Positions 26,106-38,202 of a stretch of DNA of 64,000 nucleotides are shown here, one piece after another. Numbering within the stretch: position 1 is the first letter of the stretch; every line of letters begins with the position of its first letter. The stretch lies in the NCBI GenBank assembly GCA_002118135.1, contig BDIU01000264.1, positions 62,001-126,000 on the forward strand, given 5' to 3'. The notes beneath the pieces are model-generated. The model was not told the DNA's origin. It ran no database searches and saw only the letters and a program-made list of their open reading frames with translations. Both the position numbers and the translations under genes were made by a program. This DNA comes from Trebouxia sp. TZW2008 (taxonomy: Eukaryota; Chlorophyta; Trebouxiophyceae; Trebouxiales; Trebouxiaceae).

Positions 26106-29100
26106 GGCTTGGCACGGTGTTGTTGGTGCCGTTGGCACTGCTACTGCTGTCAGTGAAGCAGCCGCCACGACCATGCACCGCATAGTGGGGGCAGTTGTGG
26201 CTGGCAGCCTGGGGGTTATTTGGGTGAGGGGGTTGGGTGTCGGCTGTCCTGGGGGAGTCAGAAGGGCGAAGCGTGTCAGAGGCAGTTGAAGAGGCGGGTA
26301 CAGCAGCAATGTGATCTTCCCTGCAGCATCATTCAGGGTCAAGCACCACATATGTATATATATATATATATATATAGATACTGTGCCATATATATATACT
26401 GCATGATGTCATACATGGACAAATCAAATCTGATACACAGTCCATTCTTTCAATACTGGTGGCAGCAGCATACTGCGCAGGCAAGCAGGCATTGACCGAA
26501 GCACAACTAGCAAGGACTGGAACAGCATACCCGGTGTGGCACCACACATCAATCTAGACCTTGCAGCTTCAGGATACAATCAAAATGCCTTTTCACCATT
26601 GGCAACCAACAGATTGGGACCAAGCATGCACCAAACAACTGACATTTGATGACCAAATCACAAAACAGCAGAAGCTTGACTTGATGCATCAGCTTGAGGA
26701 TCATGTGCTCACCCGACACTGTCAAACACACCACCCCAGCAGCTTGGCAGTCTGGTGTGCACACGCACAACTGCTGGCTGCTGTTCAACCCCACCAGCAG
26801 CAGCCAGTCCATCTGCACTGTTATGCTGGGCATCCTGAGGCTTGGAGTGGTGAGGACAGCTGACACTGACAGCGTGGATGTGGGTGATGTGAATGGGTTT
26901 CACTGGTGCACAGGACCTGACCACAGGTGTCCTGTCAAAGCCCAACATGCGAAAGAGGGGGTCAAGCACGTGGCCCTGATGACCTGCAGGCAAATGACAA
27001 ATGTAAGTTATGACTCAGTTGTGGGCTCCTGTGAAGTCGGTGTTTTGTGCTGCAACAAAGTACCAGCTGAGAAAATTGAGAAAGATAGGCAGTGCACTCC
27101 CATGCATCCCAGTCTATTGCTGCATGCTGATGGCAGAGTGATGCAATGCAGGGAAGACTCAATGTACAGGGGTTGTTGGGCCCATCAAACAAGTCACAAA
27201 ATACACCATGATAAGGCATACAATGACCGGGTCATACATTCTGAACAGTGACATGTGCTGACACACAGCTAAGACCTCAGTAGGCGAGCGTGCACGCACC
27301 ACTCTCTGGCATTAGGACTGCAAGGCGCTCCTGATCACCAAAGCTCCAAGCGTTGATCACACTCAGGCACTTGCATACACCTGCAAGCATGTTGTCATTC
27401 TTGCAAAGTGAATAGGCGCACTGGTACATGCTTTTGCGTGCTCAATGCCAGCCCAGGAACTGCTGGCTGTCGAAAGCAGTAGAGCCGAAGCTGCCCAAAG
27501 AGTTTCTGCTGTTGAGCCTGACGTTGTTAAGCTAGAAGAGGCTAGGTGGTCCAAAAGGTAAGCAATTGCATGATGGCATGATGTAAGCAGGTCCATTAGA
27601 AAAAGAGTGAAGGCCATCCAACAATGATATGCAACATCAAGACGCACTATTACCATGCTCCATCTGGCATCTAGCAGGACATGCAGTTCATGTCTGAGGA
27701 GAATGGGTTGCCACTTGCTCGCCATCATGATCACAAACACGTTAACCATGCATGCATCTATGCCACATGCATCTCTGAGTAACACAGTGTTCCTGATATT
27801 GCATGTTGCGCAAGTGCTCCTGTTAACTTGGGTCTTCCCAAAGGAAAGACCATTACTTTCATGCAGTGATGACAGTGGAACATGAAGATGCAAGAGCCTC
27901 AAAGCAAGTGACCCACCAGCATCAAGCTGTTGACAAGGTACAAATGCAAGTGTACAAGGCATCAGGATGTTTGCTGTACACAAGGACGAGGGTTTGTCGC
28001 TTACCATACATGTTGATGTAGACGAGCGGCAGACCCCAGTAGAACATTCCAGTCAGGACAGCCACTACTGTCCTGGCGGTGTCAAAGATGACAACTGCAA
28101 GCACCAAATCACATTCTCAGAAGGGCAGATGAATGCAATGAAAATGACAAAGAACTGCAGCAACATGATCAACAGGACAATACCAAGATTTAGTTGTTCA
28201 AAGGTGACAGCACACTTGTACCATGAGTAGGTGTGCACTTGAGCGTAAAGAACTTTGCTGCATACTGCATTGTCACATACAGGAGCTGTCGATTTGAAGT
28301 GCAAAGCGAGGCATGCAGCATTGCAGGCAGATTGTGCTTGTGATGCTTGATGTTTGTGCACATCAGTTGGCCTTACAGTCATCAATAAGATGCAGACCAA
28401 CCTGAAGGGCGAATGAGCAGCTGGATTGCAAGGTCCCACAGCAAGGAAGCTGCAGCTGCAGCTGAGCTACCACAGTACCCGCTCTTTGCCACCTGCAATC
28501 CGCAGTGCCACTTGTCTCACACTTGCAAGGGCAACCACTTGCAACTTTTGATTGCAATGAGCTCTTGAGTGCACACACTAGTGCTCAGCAAATACAATGT
28601 ATCCATTGTTTATGATGAATCAGCCAGACAGAGCGTTTGATGGATATGTAGCAGCAGTCTCAAGTTCAAGCAAGCGTCATGCAGTTACGAAGCCTGCACA
28701 TGACACAGTGAAAACTTAGCGACAGCACTGCGCACTGCTCTTCCGCTGCATCACAGCACCAGCACCTGACAAGGACTGCCCAGGCATACAGACTGCAGAG
28801 GTTAGAAGAAAGCCAACTCGCACGCCACACATCAGCCTGTCATTGTACAACATGACAACAAGATACAGACGAGCAAAAGGGTGCATGGATCCTACCCACA
28901 GGCCAAAGGTGAAGTAGAGGGCCACGGGGGTCACTCTGCATCCAAATCTGATGGCCTTGGCAATAGGGCTGATTTGGTGACCAGTAGAGCCGGCATCTGC
29001 ATTGAGAACAAGGATACAGATTTATTTTGATGTGATGTTTGTAATGCTACTTGTGTCTGTCAATGGTGCTGAAGGCAAATGTTGACTGCAGGAAGCAATG

Positions 29101-32100
29101 CCTGCATCAAAATTAAGGATGGGATGCTGGGTTTTGGGACTGTTCTGGTCATTGCATTGCTAGACATGTACATTGATAGTGCTGACGGCAGCTGTCAACT
29201 ATTGAAGGCACTAACTGCATCATCAAGTGCATAGCAAGATGATACTTGGTTGCATGTGGTCGTTGATGTGCAGTAAACAGGCTCTTGTAAGAGTTTGCAC
29301 ACTCTCCTGGAATTCTGGCATCATGACAAGTAACAGGTGCTGATCTGAAAAGCCGAACAGCTTTTAGGCGATGCTATAACAGCAAGCATTGCGTAGGAAA
29401 AAGATAATACCTTGAGGCTGCAGGCCTGCCGCATTCTGTACCCTGCGGCGGCCAGACATGCAAGCTGCGGCCCACATCATGTGTGCATACATCCCTACAC
29501 GCACAACACACACAGCTGATTGGCATTTTCCTCTAGGACAACCACTTGAATGTGCTGTGCTGATGTACAGTCAGCAACCTACATGCATGCCCAGAGTTCA
29601 AAGCCAATGTATGAACCAGGCATCAGATGTGAGCACACCACGGCCATACAACAAAACGTTCAAATGGACCATTACACAGCGAAAAGTAAGCATGAGCATG
29701 GTGAGACTGCATAACATATGCTTCATCAAAGCAAGCACCTCATGGAGGCAAAGACAAGTAAAGCAATCATCAAAACATGAGCAAAGTACATCAGCCTTAT
29801 AATGTGCTGACAGCATAGTAAGGCCGAGTGTAGGCTTACCTATAGCCGTCATGTGCAGGAGATGCACTCCCAGGAATGCACCAGGGATTGCAAGGATGGC
29901 TGTGCCCGTCCACAAATTCACTTGCCACATACCCCCTGCATATGCAGTGTACTGTAAGGCGAAGCTGCCACATGCCAAAGTGCTCAATCTGTTGCACCGC
30001 TTGTGCTATTACATTACTAAAGAGCCAGCACCGCAATCAGCCAATCTTGTTGTCCCCATATCAACTTGCCTCACTGAAATGCTTGCACATGCTCTGCAAC
30101 TTGATCAAACACCGTTTGATTTCTGCAATGGTGCCAACTGTCGTCATGCTGTGAACAAGGTGCCAACACTGAGCATATGAAGAACTGTGCAGCTTTGACA
30201 CAGTGACGCAAAGACAGAAAGTTGTTCAGGAGCATACCGGCACCGGACCAGATGATCTGGGCAGCGGTTGCCAACGCTGCACTCACTCCTTCCCCAAACA
30301 CGCCCAAGGTTGCAGCCACCTGACACAATGCACAGCACAGCTCAGATATCATGCAAGCTTTGGCATATCAGCTGTTTACTCTGCAACACAAGCCTGGCTT
30401 GGCAGGGAGACATGCCATCCAGAATGATATGACACTGCTGCAGTTAAGTCACAACACACCACCACGGCAACACTGTGAATGCTGCAAACAGCAGCTCAAA
30501 CCCTGTCATCCACACAATCAAAGCAGGCCAGGAGCGCTCAGTGCTGTACATCAGCCCAACTGTTTCAGCTTTGATTCCAGCAAACCAGACAGGTCTATGT
30601 TCTGGATATCAGGTCTTTTAGTGAGACAGAAGCCGCCTTGCATGAGCAAAACAACCCAGCTGATGCAAGGAAGTATACAAGCAAAATAGGGGGACACAGA
30701 ACAGGTAGGATGCTCACCAGCAAAGGTAGCACACTGTACTCAATCACAAGAAAGAGATTGCCCAAAAAGAAGCCCTTTCTGAAACCGAGCCATCGCAGAT
30801 TTGATGCCACCCATGTGTACACACCTGCAATGAATATCAATTTGCTGTGAGACCTCAATTGCCATATAGGTGTGCAAAACAGAAAATAATAGAGATGGTG
30901 AGCAGCAATATGTTGTCTGCAAACAAGGAAGTGTCAAAACAAAGGATTAAAGCTGACTGCTATGAAATCTGCTGACAGTATGTGCAGCAGATAGGCTCAA
31001 CGCACTCATGAATGCATTGATGTTGGCAAACAACACATGCACATGACATTGGATAATCTCTGCATCTTTGCGCCAACCTGGTGCACAATTTGTTTTCAAT
31101 CTGACACCTATTCAGCGTAATGTGACAACAAGAAAAATTGAGAAGTACACTCTGTCCATATAGGACATCTATACTTTGCTATGCGTGGATGCACATGTAT
31201 TGTGCCTACACAGAGTGCCAGCGACGTGCAAGCAGCAAGGTTGGACTTACCCATGCTGAATTGAGCAAAGAGAGGGGGGTTGATGCCCTCGTTGCACCAG
31301 TTTCGCAGAATTTCTGGGTCTGCAAAGCAAGGCAAACATTAAGGTAAAGCAGCACAAGTATCTGTCGTCGATGCAGACAAGCAGCAAGACAGAACAGGCC
31401 AAACACTACAGAGCGACACCACCCTGACAGTGGCAACAGTGCAAGCAGGAATGCTGTATAGCAGCAGTGAGAGATGAGTAAGCTGGCTGGATGTATGTGG
31501 CAAACTTGCAGCAAGCAAGAAAGGCATGTGAACATGACCAGAGTAATGTGCACCATGGGTGTCATTAAGCACATACTGAGCCTGCTTGGTGAGAGAATCT
31601 GCTAAGCCTTATGCCGCCACACGCCAAATGTTGTACAAGTGTTCTCAAGGGAAAAAACTTACCACAGACGAGCGAGATCGCTGCGTCGTACATTAAGAAG
31701 CTCGTCACCAAACACACTGTTGCGACAACAAACATCTTGCCAATGAGCCACGCTACAAGAATGGTGTCTGCCGTCGTGATGTCTGCAAATGACACAGATT
31801 CCTGAGACATTTGCCCCGACTATTGCTGCATCTCATGAGCTTGACCAGATGACTTTGTGAGCAGCACAGGGCGTGAACAAATGGACTCACAGCAGAACTT
31901 GCAGACAGTCAGACCGTGGCCAAGCAGATATATGACAATAGCAGGACTTGTGTAAACCTAGCCTTGCAGCCTGGCACTGTGTGGTGGCATATTCCGAGGG
32001 CATGTCAGATAAAGAATTACCTTCAGGGGAGGTTTTGTTGGTGACAAACAAGTTGTCAACAGTACAGAAGGTTTGATAAGTATGAAACGGCCAATACACT

Positions 32101-32279
32101 GCCGGCATCGCAGAGACAGCCTGCAAGCACAACAGACTTACGTGTTGCAGCCAAAACCCATCGAGTGTCACGTTCAAGTGATTACTCAAGCGCTTGCGGA
32201 CGTCTATGCGTGGCCGTACCAGCAGGATGACTTTGGCGATAAACAACGCCCAAGACGTCATGTTTCTCCACACACTCAT
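24246..32279 (-). CDS. Hypothetical polytopic membrane protein with Ser/Pro-rich tail, ~796 residues
   Basis: I do not recognise the family. Exons: 32279-32021, 31782-31663, 31319-31251, 30824-30718, 30319-30238, 29935-29840, 29425-29411, 28996-28896, 28420-28402, 28094-28005, 27380-27300, 26983-26713, 26320-26017, 25128-24484, and a tentative last exon 24377-24246. Phases agree throughout. The first ~320 residues hold about six to eight hydrophobic spans, for example ILVAWLIGKMFVVATVCLV and TAILAIPGAFLGVHLL. The remaining ~450 residues are hydrophilic, first Ser/Thr/Asn-rich (NGTNNT is a possible glycosylation site), then 215 residues built on SPAPE and SPAPK units like hydroxyproline-rich wall proteins. 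An outward-facing tail at the plasma membrane is an inference. The 15-base and 19-base exons (29425-29411, 28420-28402) rest on phase alone. Unlike its neighbours it has few junction duplications. Confidence 0.68.
25238..25315 (+). repeat. Dispersed hairpin repeat, copy 2
   Basis: This copy has the cleanest hairpin, ctgcct-aaag-aggcag, a perfect six-base stem. It follows a purine-rich run and sits antisense in the intron before exon 14 of the membrane-protein gene. It is absent from the shorter segmental duplicate at the matching place. Confidence 0.6.
26347..26396. repeat. (TA)n microsatellite
   Basis: Alternating TA run with a short break near 26376-26388. It lies in the intron between exons 12 and 13 of the membrane-protein gene. 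Confidence 0.9.
29075..29235 (-). repeat. Intronic tandem duplication near exon 8 of the membrane-protein gene
   Basis: About 50 bases at 29070-29120 recur, decayed, at 29178-29230. Both keep a gtgctga-ggca core and a ctgcatca end. A clear copy of the exon 8 junction itself was not found. Confidence 0.45.
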
Positions 32280-32745
32280 CTTCACTGACGAGTTCTCGAC
32301 GAAGACACCAATTGCGGCACTATTGACTGCCTCGAGGCTTGCGCCCCGAATTCACATCACTGACGACGCCTCTCGGTGTACCCTGAGCTCTCAATCTCGA
32401 TGGGGTTGACTTCACATAGGGGGTAGGACGCAGCTACTCTCGGCAAGCTCAGCAAGGTCTGCCTGAAATGAGCAATAATCTGCAGTCAAGCGGATGCCTC
32501 ACAAGCAGGTGCCTTTGCGCTGCGATGCAGTGCCCGAACCTCGTTGACCATCGATAGGTCTAGCTGGCAAGCTGAGTCTCACTATTTATCTTCTTCATTC
32601 TTCTTGAGATTCCAAGCCTTCCTTGACAAGACGTTGCAGCAAGTGTTCGGAATGCAAAGCGCACGATGGGTGATGACAGATGCTCACCGTGTAGCGAGAC
32701 TGTATCTTAGGAGCCGAGTTCAGGGTATCGCCACAAGCGTACGCA
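32280..32745. promoter_or_regulatory. Divergent promoter between two membrane-protein genes
   Basis: Head-to-head start codons about 0.47 kb apart. The left part (to about 32420) is CpG-rich. This arrangement would allow shared control of the two membrane proteins, but no defined element was found. Confidence 0.45.
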
Positions 32746-35700
32746 ATGGCGTCGTACCTGACATTTGGTTTGAAGGACACCAGAGTATTTGCTTGTAAGG
32801 TATGACTCTTTCATGAGCATTGTTTACGTGCTGAGCTATCGCTAAGACGAATTGTGGTGTTGTGTTGCTCTCAACTTGCTGTTCTCCTGCCGCAGAGGAA
32901 CACAAAGCCTTCGTTGCTGACGAGAAAGAGACACAACGCTCAGATCGTAAGTGCAGCCTGTGTGAGACATGAAGTGTGCTGACAAGAGCTGCTTTGGCTT
33001 TTCCCGATGGTGCATTTGATACCAAAGCGTGTTGCATCTTCTACCTTCGGCCGATCGTCAGCATATGCTTGCTCTGTCTTGCAGGCAAGGCAGCAAGGAA
33101 GCTTGATCAGTAAGGAGTCAAACCACACGGCTGAAACCTGGCGTGAGGTGATGTTGCGAAGTCAAAGGGATGGCTTGTCTGTCCTGAAATGCAGACAAGT
33201 CAAGCAGTGTTGAGCACCATTGAGTCATTTGGCTGACTGCAGGCCAGCTCATGGGGACTATGCCTTCTTGGTGTCATAGCATTTGTTGCCATTCTGGTGA
33301 CATGCGTTCATGTGCCTGAAGAGTATCGCCTGGTCATCTCGCAAGCAAAGACCAAATGTGCCACAGCTGTGCACTTGCTGCAACACAGCCTGGCACCTTA
33401 TGTGCAAGATACGGTCTTGGTGTACATAGTCTCACTACTACGTGGCACATGTTTTGTTGAGGTAATGAAGCCACAAGAATGCTTTTGCAAATGCAATGCA
33501 CATAACAATAGTGATGTCTTGCTGATGGTCAGTGCTGTGTCTTTCTGCATGTCTCCATCATTGATTTGCTGCACATGATAGCCTGTATCATCTGTTGCTC
33601 TCACCATTTTGGGAGATAAAGGTTGTGCTTATCAGTTGCCATATTTGCTCTGCATGGCGCAAAAGCTGTTCACATACATGCTTTGTTGTCGTGAAAGCTG
33701 CACCTGCTGATAGCATGGCAACATTCATTGTACGTTTGGATATGAGATCCTGTCTGGCCAATGCTCAAAACACTTACATTTTGCCTGCAACTTCACTTGC
33801 TGTATGTTTCTTGCAGTTGATGCGCAGTCAGAAGCCTTGTCGCAAACGAACAGATTTTGAACACCTGTTGAACGCGGTATGCGCTGCTTCACGGTATCCA
33901 TTGCCGTCATGCTGCAGAACTGCAGACCTATCTGACATCCTCAGCAGTCTTGACATTCTCTTGGCATGCAGGTTGCTGGGCTAGTGTGTACTTTTTTGCT
34001 GCTCAGCACAGCAATTGCAATACCGGCAGCAGCTGTCTGCTTGCTGGCAGATTTGTATGATGCATACGCCACCAAAGCATCTGCTTCTGCTTGGTTTGAA
34101 GACAACCAGCTGCTTTCGGCTGTCCTTGATGCTGCTCAAGCATACGCTCCCTCGCTGTCTAGAAACGTGGCGACGCATCTGCTCTTTGTCCAGCAGCATG
34201 CTCACCATTGGCTTGAGCATGTTCACCATTGGCTTGACAACATCACATTGGAGCCTCTTTTACCTGCGCTGAATGCTGGCAAAGCTGTTGCCGCTCCTCT
34301 CCTTGAGAAGATGCAGATGGACTCTTTCTTCGCGGTCCTGATGGGAGGCTTTGCAGTGTCTGCTGTGTGGCATGAGGTAGGAGCCTGTCTCAAGGCGTTA
34401 CTGTGGCTGTTTGACATCACTTGTGAATATTGTCATCATCAGCACACTGATTACCATCAGCATGTCAGCATGATAAAGTCGGCACAGTATAGGATGTCCT
34501 GGTCACGCAAGTTTGCACTGCGTGCCTTGATTGGCCATAGTTTTGGTCGACATATCAGCGTGGACTTCCTCTTGTTGTTTTGCCTCAGCGTTTCCTGCTC
34601 ACGCATTTGCAAACAGACTGCTGGCTCTTGAGTCCATTCTTCTGTGCAAATGCATGCTGCTGCCCTGTATGTGTGCACGATTTGACCCATTGTTTGTGCT
34701 GGTGCAGTTCAAGGTGATGACAGGCTGGACTGGCCCTGCCATTGTCCCTCGCAGAAGATACCACAAGGGTCTAGCTCACCCGCTCCTCTGGAGATCAGAT
34801 GTAAGCGCTCACGCACACCTGCCTTGCCTGTCTGACCAGCTCCACATCAGCATTCGTGCAAAGGCTTTGTGATATATACCAGCTGTACAGTAGCTAGCGC
34901 TACACAAGCAAGCAGCATAGCTACAGCAGCAAAGACAATCTTGATGTGGACATGACCATGCAGCAGGCATTGCTGAGGGTCATGCTGTTGCATACAAGTG
35001 AGTGCCAGCTTTTGTTGTGCAATCACATTGCCTGAATTGCTAATCTGAAAAGAAATCTCAGCTGGCCTTTCCTCACACTGCTCCAACTGCTGTTTGCAGT
35101 ATGGCATCTGATGTTGCCCTTCAGTGGCCCAAGCGCTTCTTGTTGTTTTTGAGGTTGTGATTGTGACTTCTCCTTGCTGACATTGGTTTTGTGCTATGCA
35201 GGCCAGCTCGGTTGCCAAGATTTCGACAGTAGAGCGGCCAAACAAGACCTTGCAGGACGCCAGCCGGAAGCACAACTCTACCAATGACAATGTCAGGAGT
35301 TGGTTGACTGCTACTCATGCTCCAACCATACCTGCTCACTTGTCTGCACCCAAAGGCAGCATTTCTGCTGAGCCTGCTTTTAACAGCCAGGCACGTATGC
35401 CTGACGGCGCAGCCAAGCTCAGGAAAGGCAAGAAAGCCAAGCGTGGACAGAGGAATGATGACGCTGAAAGCATCCAGTCACTGCCTCTAAAGACAGAATC
35501 ACAGACAGCATCACAGCCTGTGGCAGCAGCACCATTCAGCAGCAAGACGCCAGCAGTGACATCTTCAAGGGTGTCTTTGTCAACAAGGGGCAATGGTGCA
35601 GCTGTTGATGCTGCTATACCAAATGCTCGCACAGGACGTGACAGCACTAGCAAGGCAGAGCAGGGCAGCATCAAGCCCGCAACTCTGCAACATTCTGCAG

Positions 35701-37701
35701 ACACCAACATTGTCAAGACAACAACTTACAGCCACAAAGCCAAGACCAGCAGCACAAACACCACTGCACACACTTCAAAGCAAGGCACAGCAACACCAAG
35801 GACAACCAGTAAGCCCCCTTTGGTTCATGGCAACATGTGCAAGACAGCACACACAGCCACAGAAACATATCCTGAACAGCATTTGTACACGCTCACACAG
35901 TAGTGCACCATGTTGAGCAAATGCTGCATCTGATATGCCGCTCAACTTGTGAGCCATGACAGCATGATCTATCTCAATTTTCATCTGCGTAGCCTTCCCC
36001 TACTGTGCTGTTGAGAAAGGTGTGGGTTTCACGCATGTACTGAAGTATGCAAGCACAACATGACCAAATCAATCAGCAACACCTCACAAACAAGAGACGG
36101 TCAGCCACATCAGGCTACCTTGCTTACTGCTCAACAGCAGGCGGTCAACACAACAATGCTTCCGTGTCTTTGGCCATGTCTCATTGCTTACTGCAGCACA
36201 TACCGTAGACATTGCGATCTGACATTGAGACAGCCTTTGCAAATCAAGCAAGAGACGATGGCAAATGAGTTGGAGGCGCAAGTTCTGCATTGCTGACTTG
36301 TCATGTGTCAACAAATTGATGCAGCACAGTGGCGGTGCCATCAGCACATGCTTGCGTTGTTGAATCGACATGTGTAACTGCTTGCTGCAGCACATCCTGT
36401 GAACAGTGGCTACCCAGCACTTGCAGAGGGACTGCTGAAGGCATCACTGGCAGCCCCTGCTGATGCACAGTCTGCTCTTCTTGACTGCATGGCAGCCAAG
36501 CTCAATGCTGTGCCTGCCTGGATCATCCAGTTTGGCAAGATGAACGGAGAAGGTGCCACTGCAGCTACTGGCCTCAAGGAGCTCCAGGTGAGTCGTATTG
36601 TTGACACAATAATGATATCAACAACAACAAAGACAACAGTATCTTCAGCTTGAAGGTAAGCATTTGCTGTTGCTAGTTGCGGCATTTTCAGCTTGTGTTG
36701 CAGAGCTGACACACAGCTTCTTGCTGCAGCTCTGTTCCAGCTTTGCCAGAGGCGCAGCTAACTGTGAGCAACCCAGTGCAGCAGTTGCGCAGGGTTGAAG
36801 CACTCTTGACAAATCATTCATGATAGTAGAGCAAGATGTTGCAGCGAGATGGACTGGGAGCCAATCTGGCAACTGCTGCATGAAGCATCAAAAGCTTCTG
36901 TGTTCTGTGCTAATGCTTAGACTGAGTAGCTGCCACCAATTCTCCCCATTCTTTGTTACGCCTTGACAATGCAACACGTTGTCATGTCATTATGTGCAGG
37001 GTCTGCTGAGTGGCAAGACTAAAAAGAGCATGGTGGCCGCCGCTTGTGATTCTGCTTCTGTTACAAACAACATGATCTTCTTGCTGAAGACTTTGCTGGC
37101 TGCACACCTGACTACCACTCTGGACGAGTCAAACGGAGCAAGGTAAGCTGGTGAACTACTGCTTCAAGAGTCCTCTTGCTCCAGACATCAATCTGTGAAA
37201 TGAAGATTTACCTCCCAATTTTGTAGCACTGCCCTCAAGGCTGTGCATGCTGTTTCCCACAGCATATGTTAAGCTGCATACATTTGTCCACACCTTACAG
37301 TTTACAGTCTGCAGTGACAGCAGCACATGTGGCTGTCACCTGTTTGAACTTCAGAATTTGTGGTATCAGCTGAAGGATGCATACAATCATGACATGTGCT
37401 GGAGGTTGTTGCAATCCAACTGTCACATTGAGCGCACCAGATATGAAACTGGCAGTTTTTGCTCTGCAGTGCTGACACGCTGATGGCAAAGGACGTGCTG
37501 CGCATGTCTCCTGACCCTGACATGCCCATGTGTCTGTTTCAAGCTCAGCCTTGGCAGTTGAAGAGTCTTTGCACAGAAATGGGCATATACTTGCAATGCT
37601 GTGAGGGTAGCAGCAATGAGGTGCATGAGCGCCTTGCAGAGCCAGACACAGGAATGACTGTGAGGGTGCAATATGATGGCGACAGCTACACTGCTATGTG
37701 A
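32746..37701 (+). CDS. Hypothetical membrane protein with low-complexity centre, ~690-710 residues
   Basis: I do not recognise the family. Exons: 32746-32799, 32896-32946, 33085-33147, 33243-33419 (or to 33461), 33817-33876, 33972-34376, 34708-34800, 35202-35808, 36391-36587, 37000-37142, 37470-37701. From 33243 onward the phases are convincing. The first three exons are phase-compatible but an alternative frame is also protein-like, so the N-terminus is uncertain. Spans: LCLLGVIAFVAILVTCV, then LVCTFLLLSTAIAIPAAAVCLL, and a weaker FFAVLMGGFAVSAVW. A small HHWLEHVHHWLD repeat lies between spans. Next comes a ~200-residue Ser/Thr/Lys-rich, probably disordered region. The C-terminal ~190 residues look globular (GLLSGKTKKSMVAAACD). 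It is head-to-head with the other membrane-protein gene. Confidence 0.65.
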
Positions 37702-38202
37702 AGCCCGACATGGTTGGTGCTTTGCAATCTATGTGCCATGACATTGTTTTGAGAAATGTAGAGCATGTTTATCGATACATGATTGTGTTTGGGCTATTGT
37801 GACATGAGTGATACCGCAGCATGTCTATGCCTGAACAGTTGGTAGTTGTGAAGCTTCTGTCCCTGAATACATGCAGATATACTCTGAATTTCTGTGATGT
37901 GCTTCTGTATGTATAGCTGGTAAAGCATCAGTGCGTCGGCAGATGTGGGCACAAGATCAAACTCTCTTGAGCCAAGGCAAGCAATTGATGCCTCCTGCTG
38001 ATCAAGTTGCTGACTTTCCACGCCAAAATTTGATGCTGTATTGGTTGGCAGCCCGCAAGCTGTGACACCCTTTTGCATGCTTTATCTGCACGTGGATGCC
38101 ACGAGAGGCGCAACTTTTGCAAGCTTGTTGAGGGTCGCTGATGCAAAGGTCGGCAAGTAATAAGCGGTTCCACGGCTATTGAAATGCCGTCGTAGACTCG
38201 GC
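37702..38202. promoter_or_regulatory. Intergenic upstream of Obg
   Basis: About 0.5 kb between two plus-strand genes, holding the 3' UTR of one and the promoter of the next. CpG rises from about 38090. No other signal was recognised. Confidence 0.5.

Noticed and set aside
26549..26866. Hydrophobic minus-strand ORF as an extra membrane exon
   Set aside because: The other frame of the same exon (26983-26713) meets both neighbours in phase and runs to a good donor.
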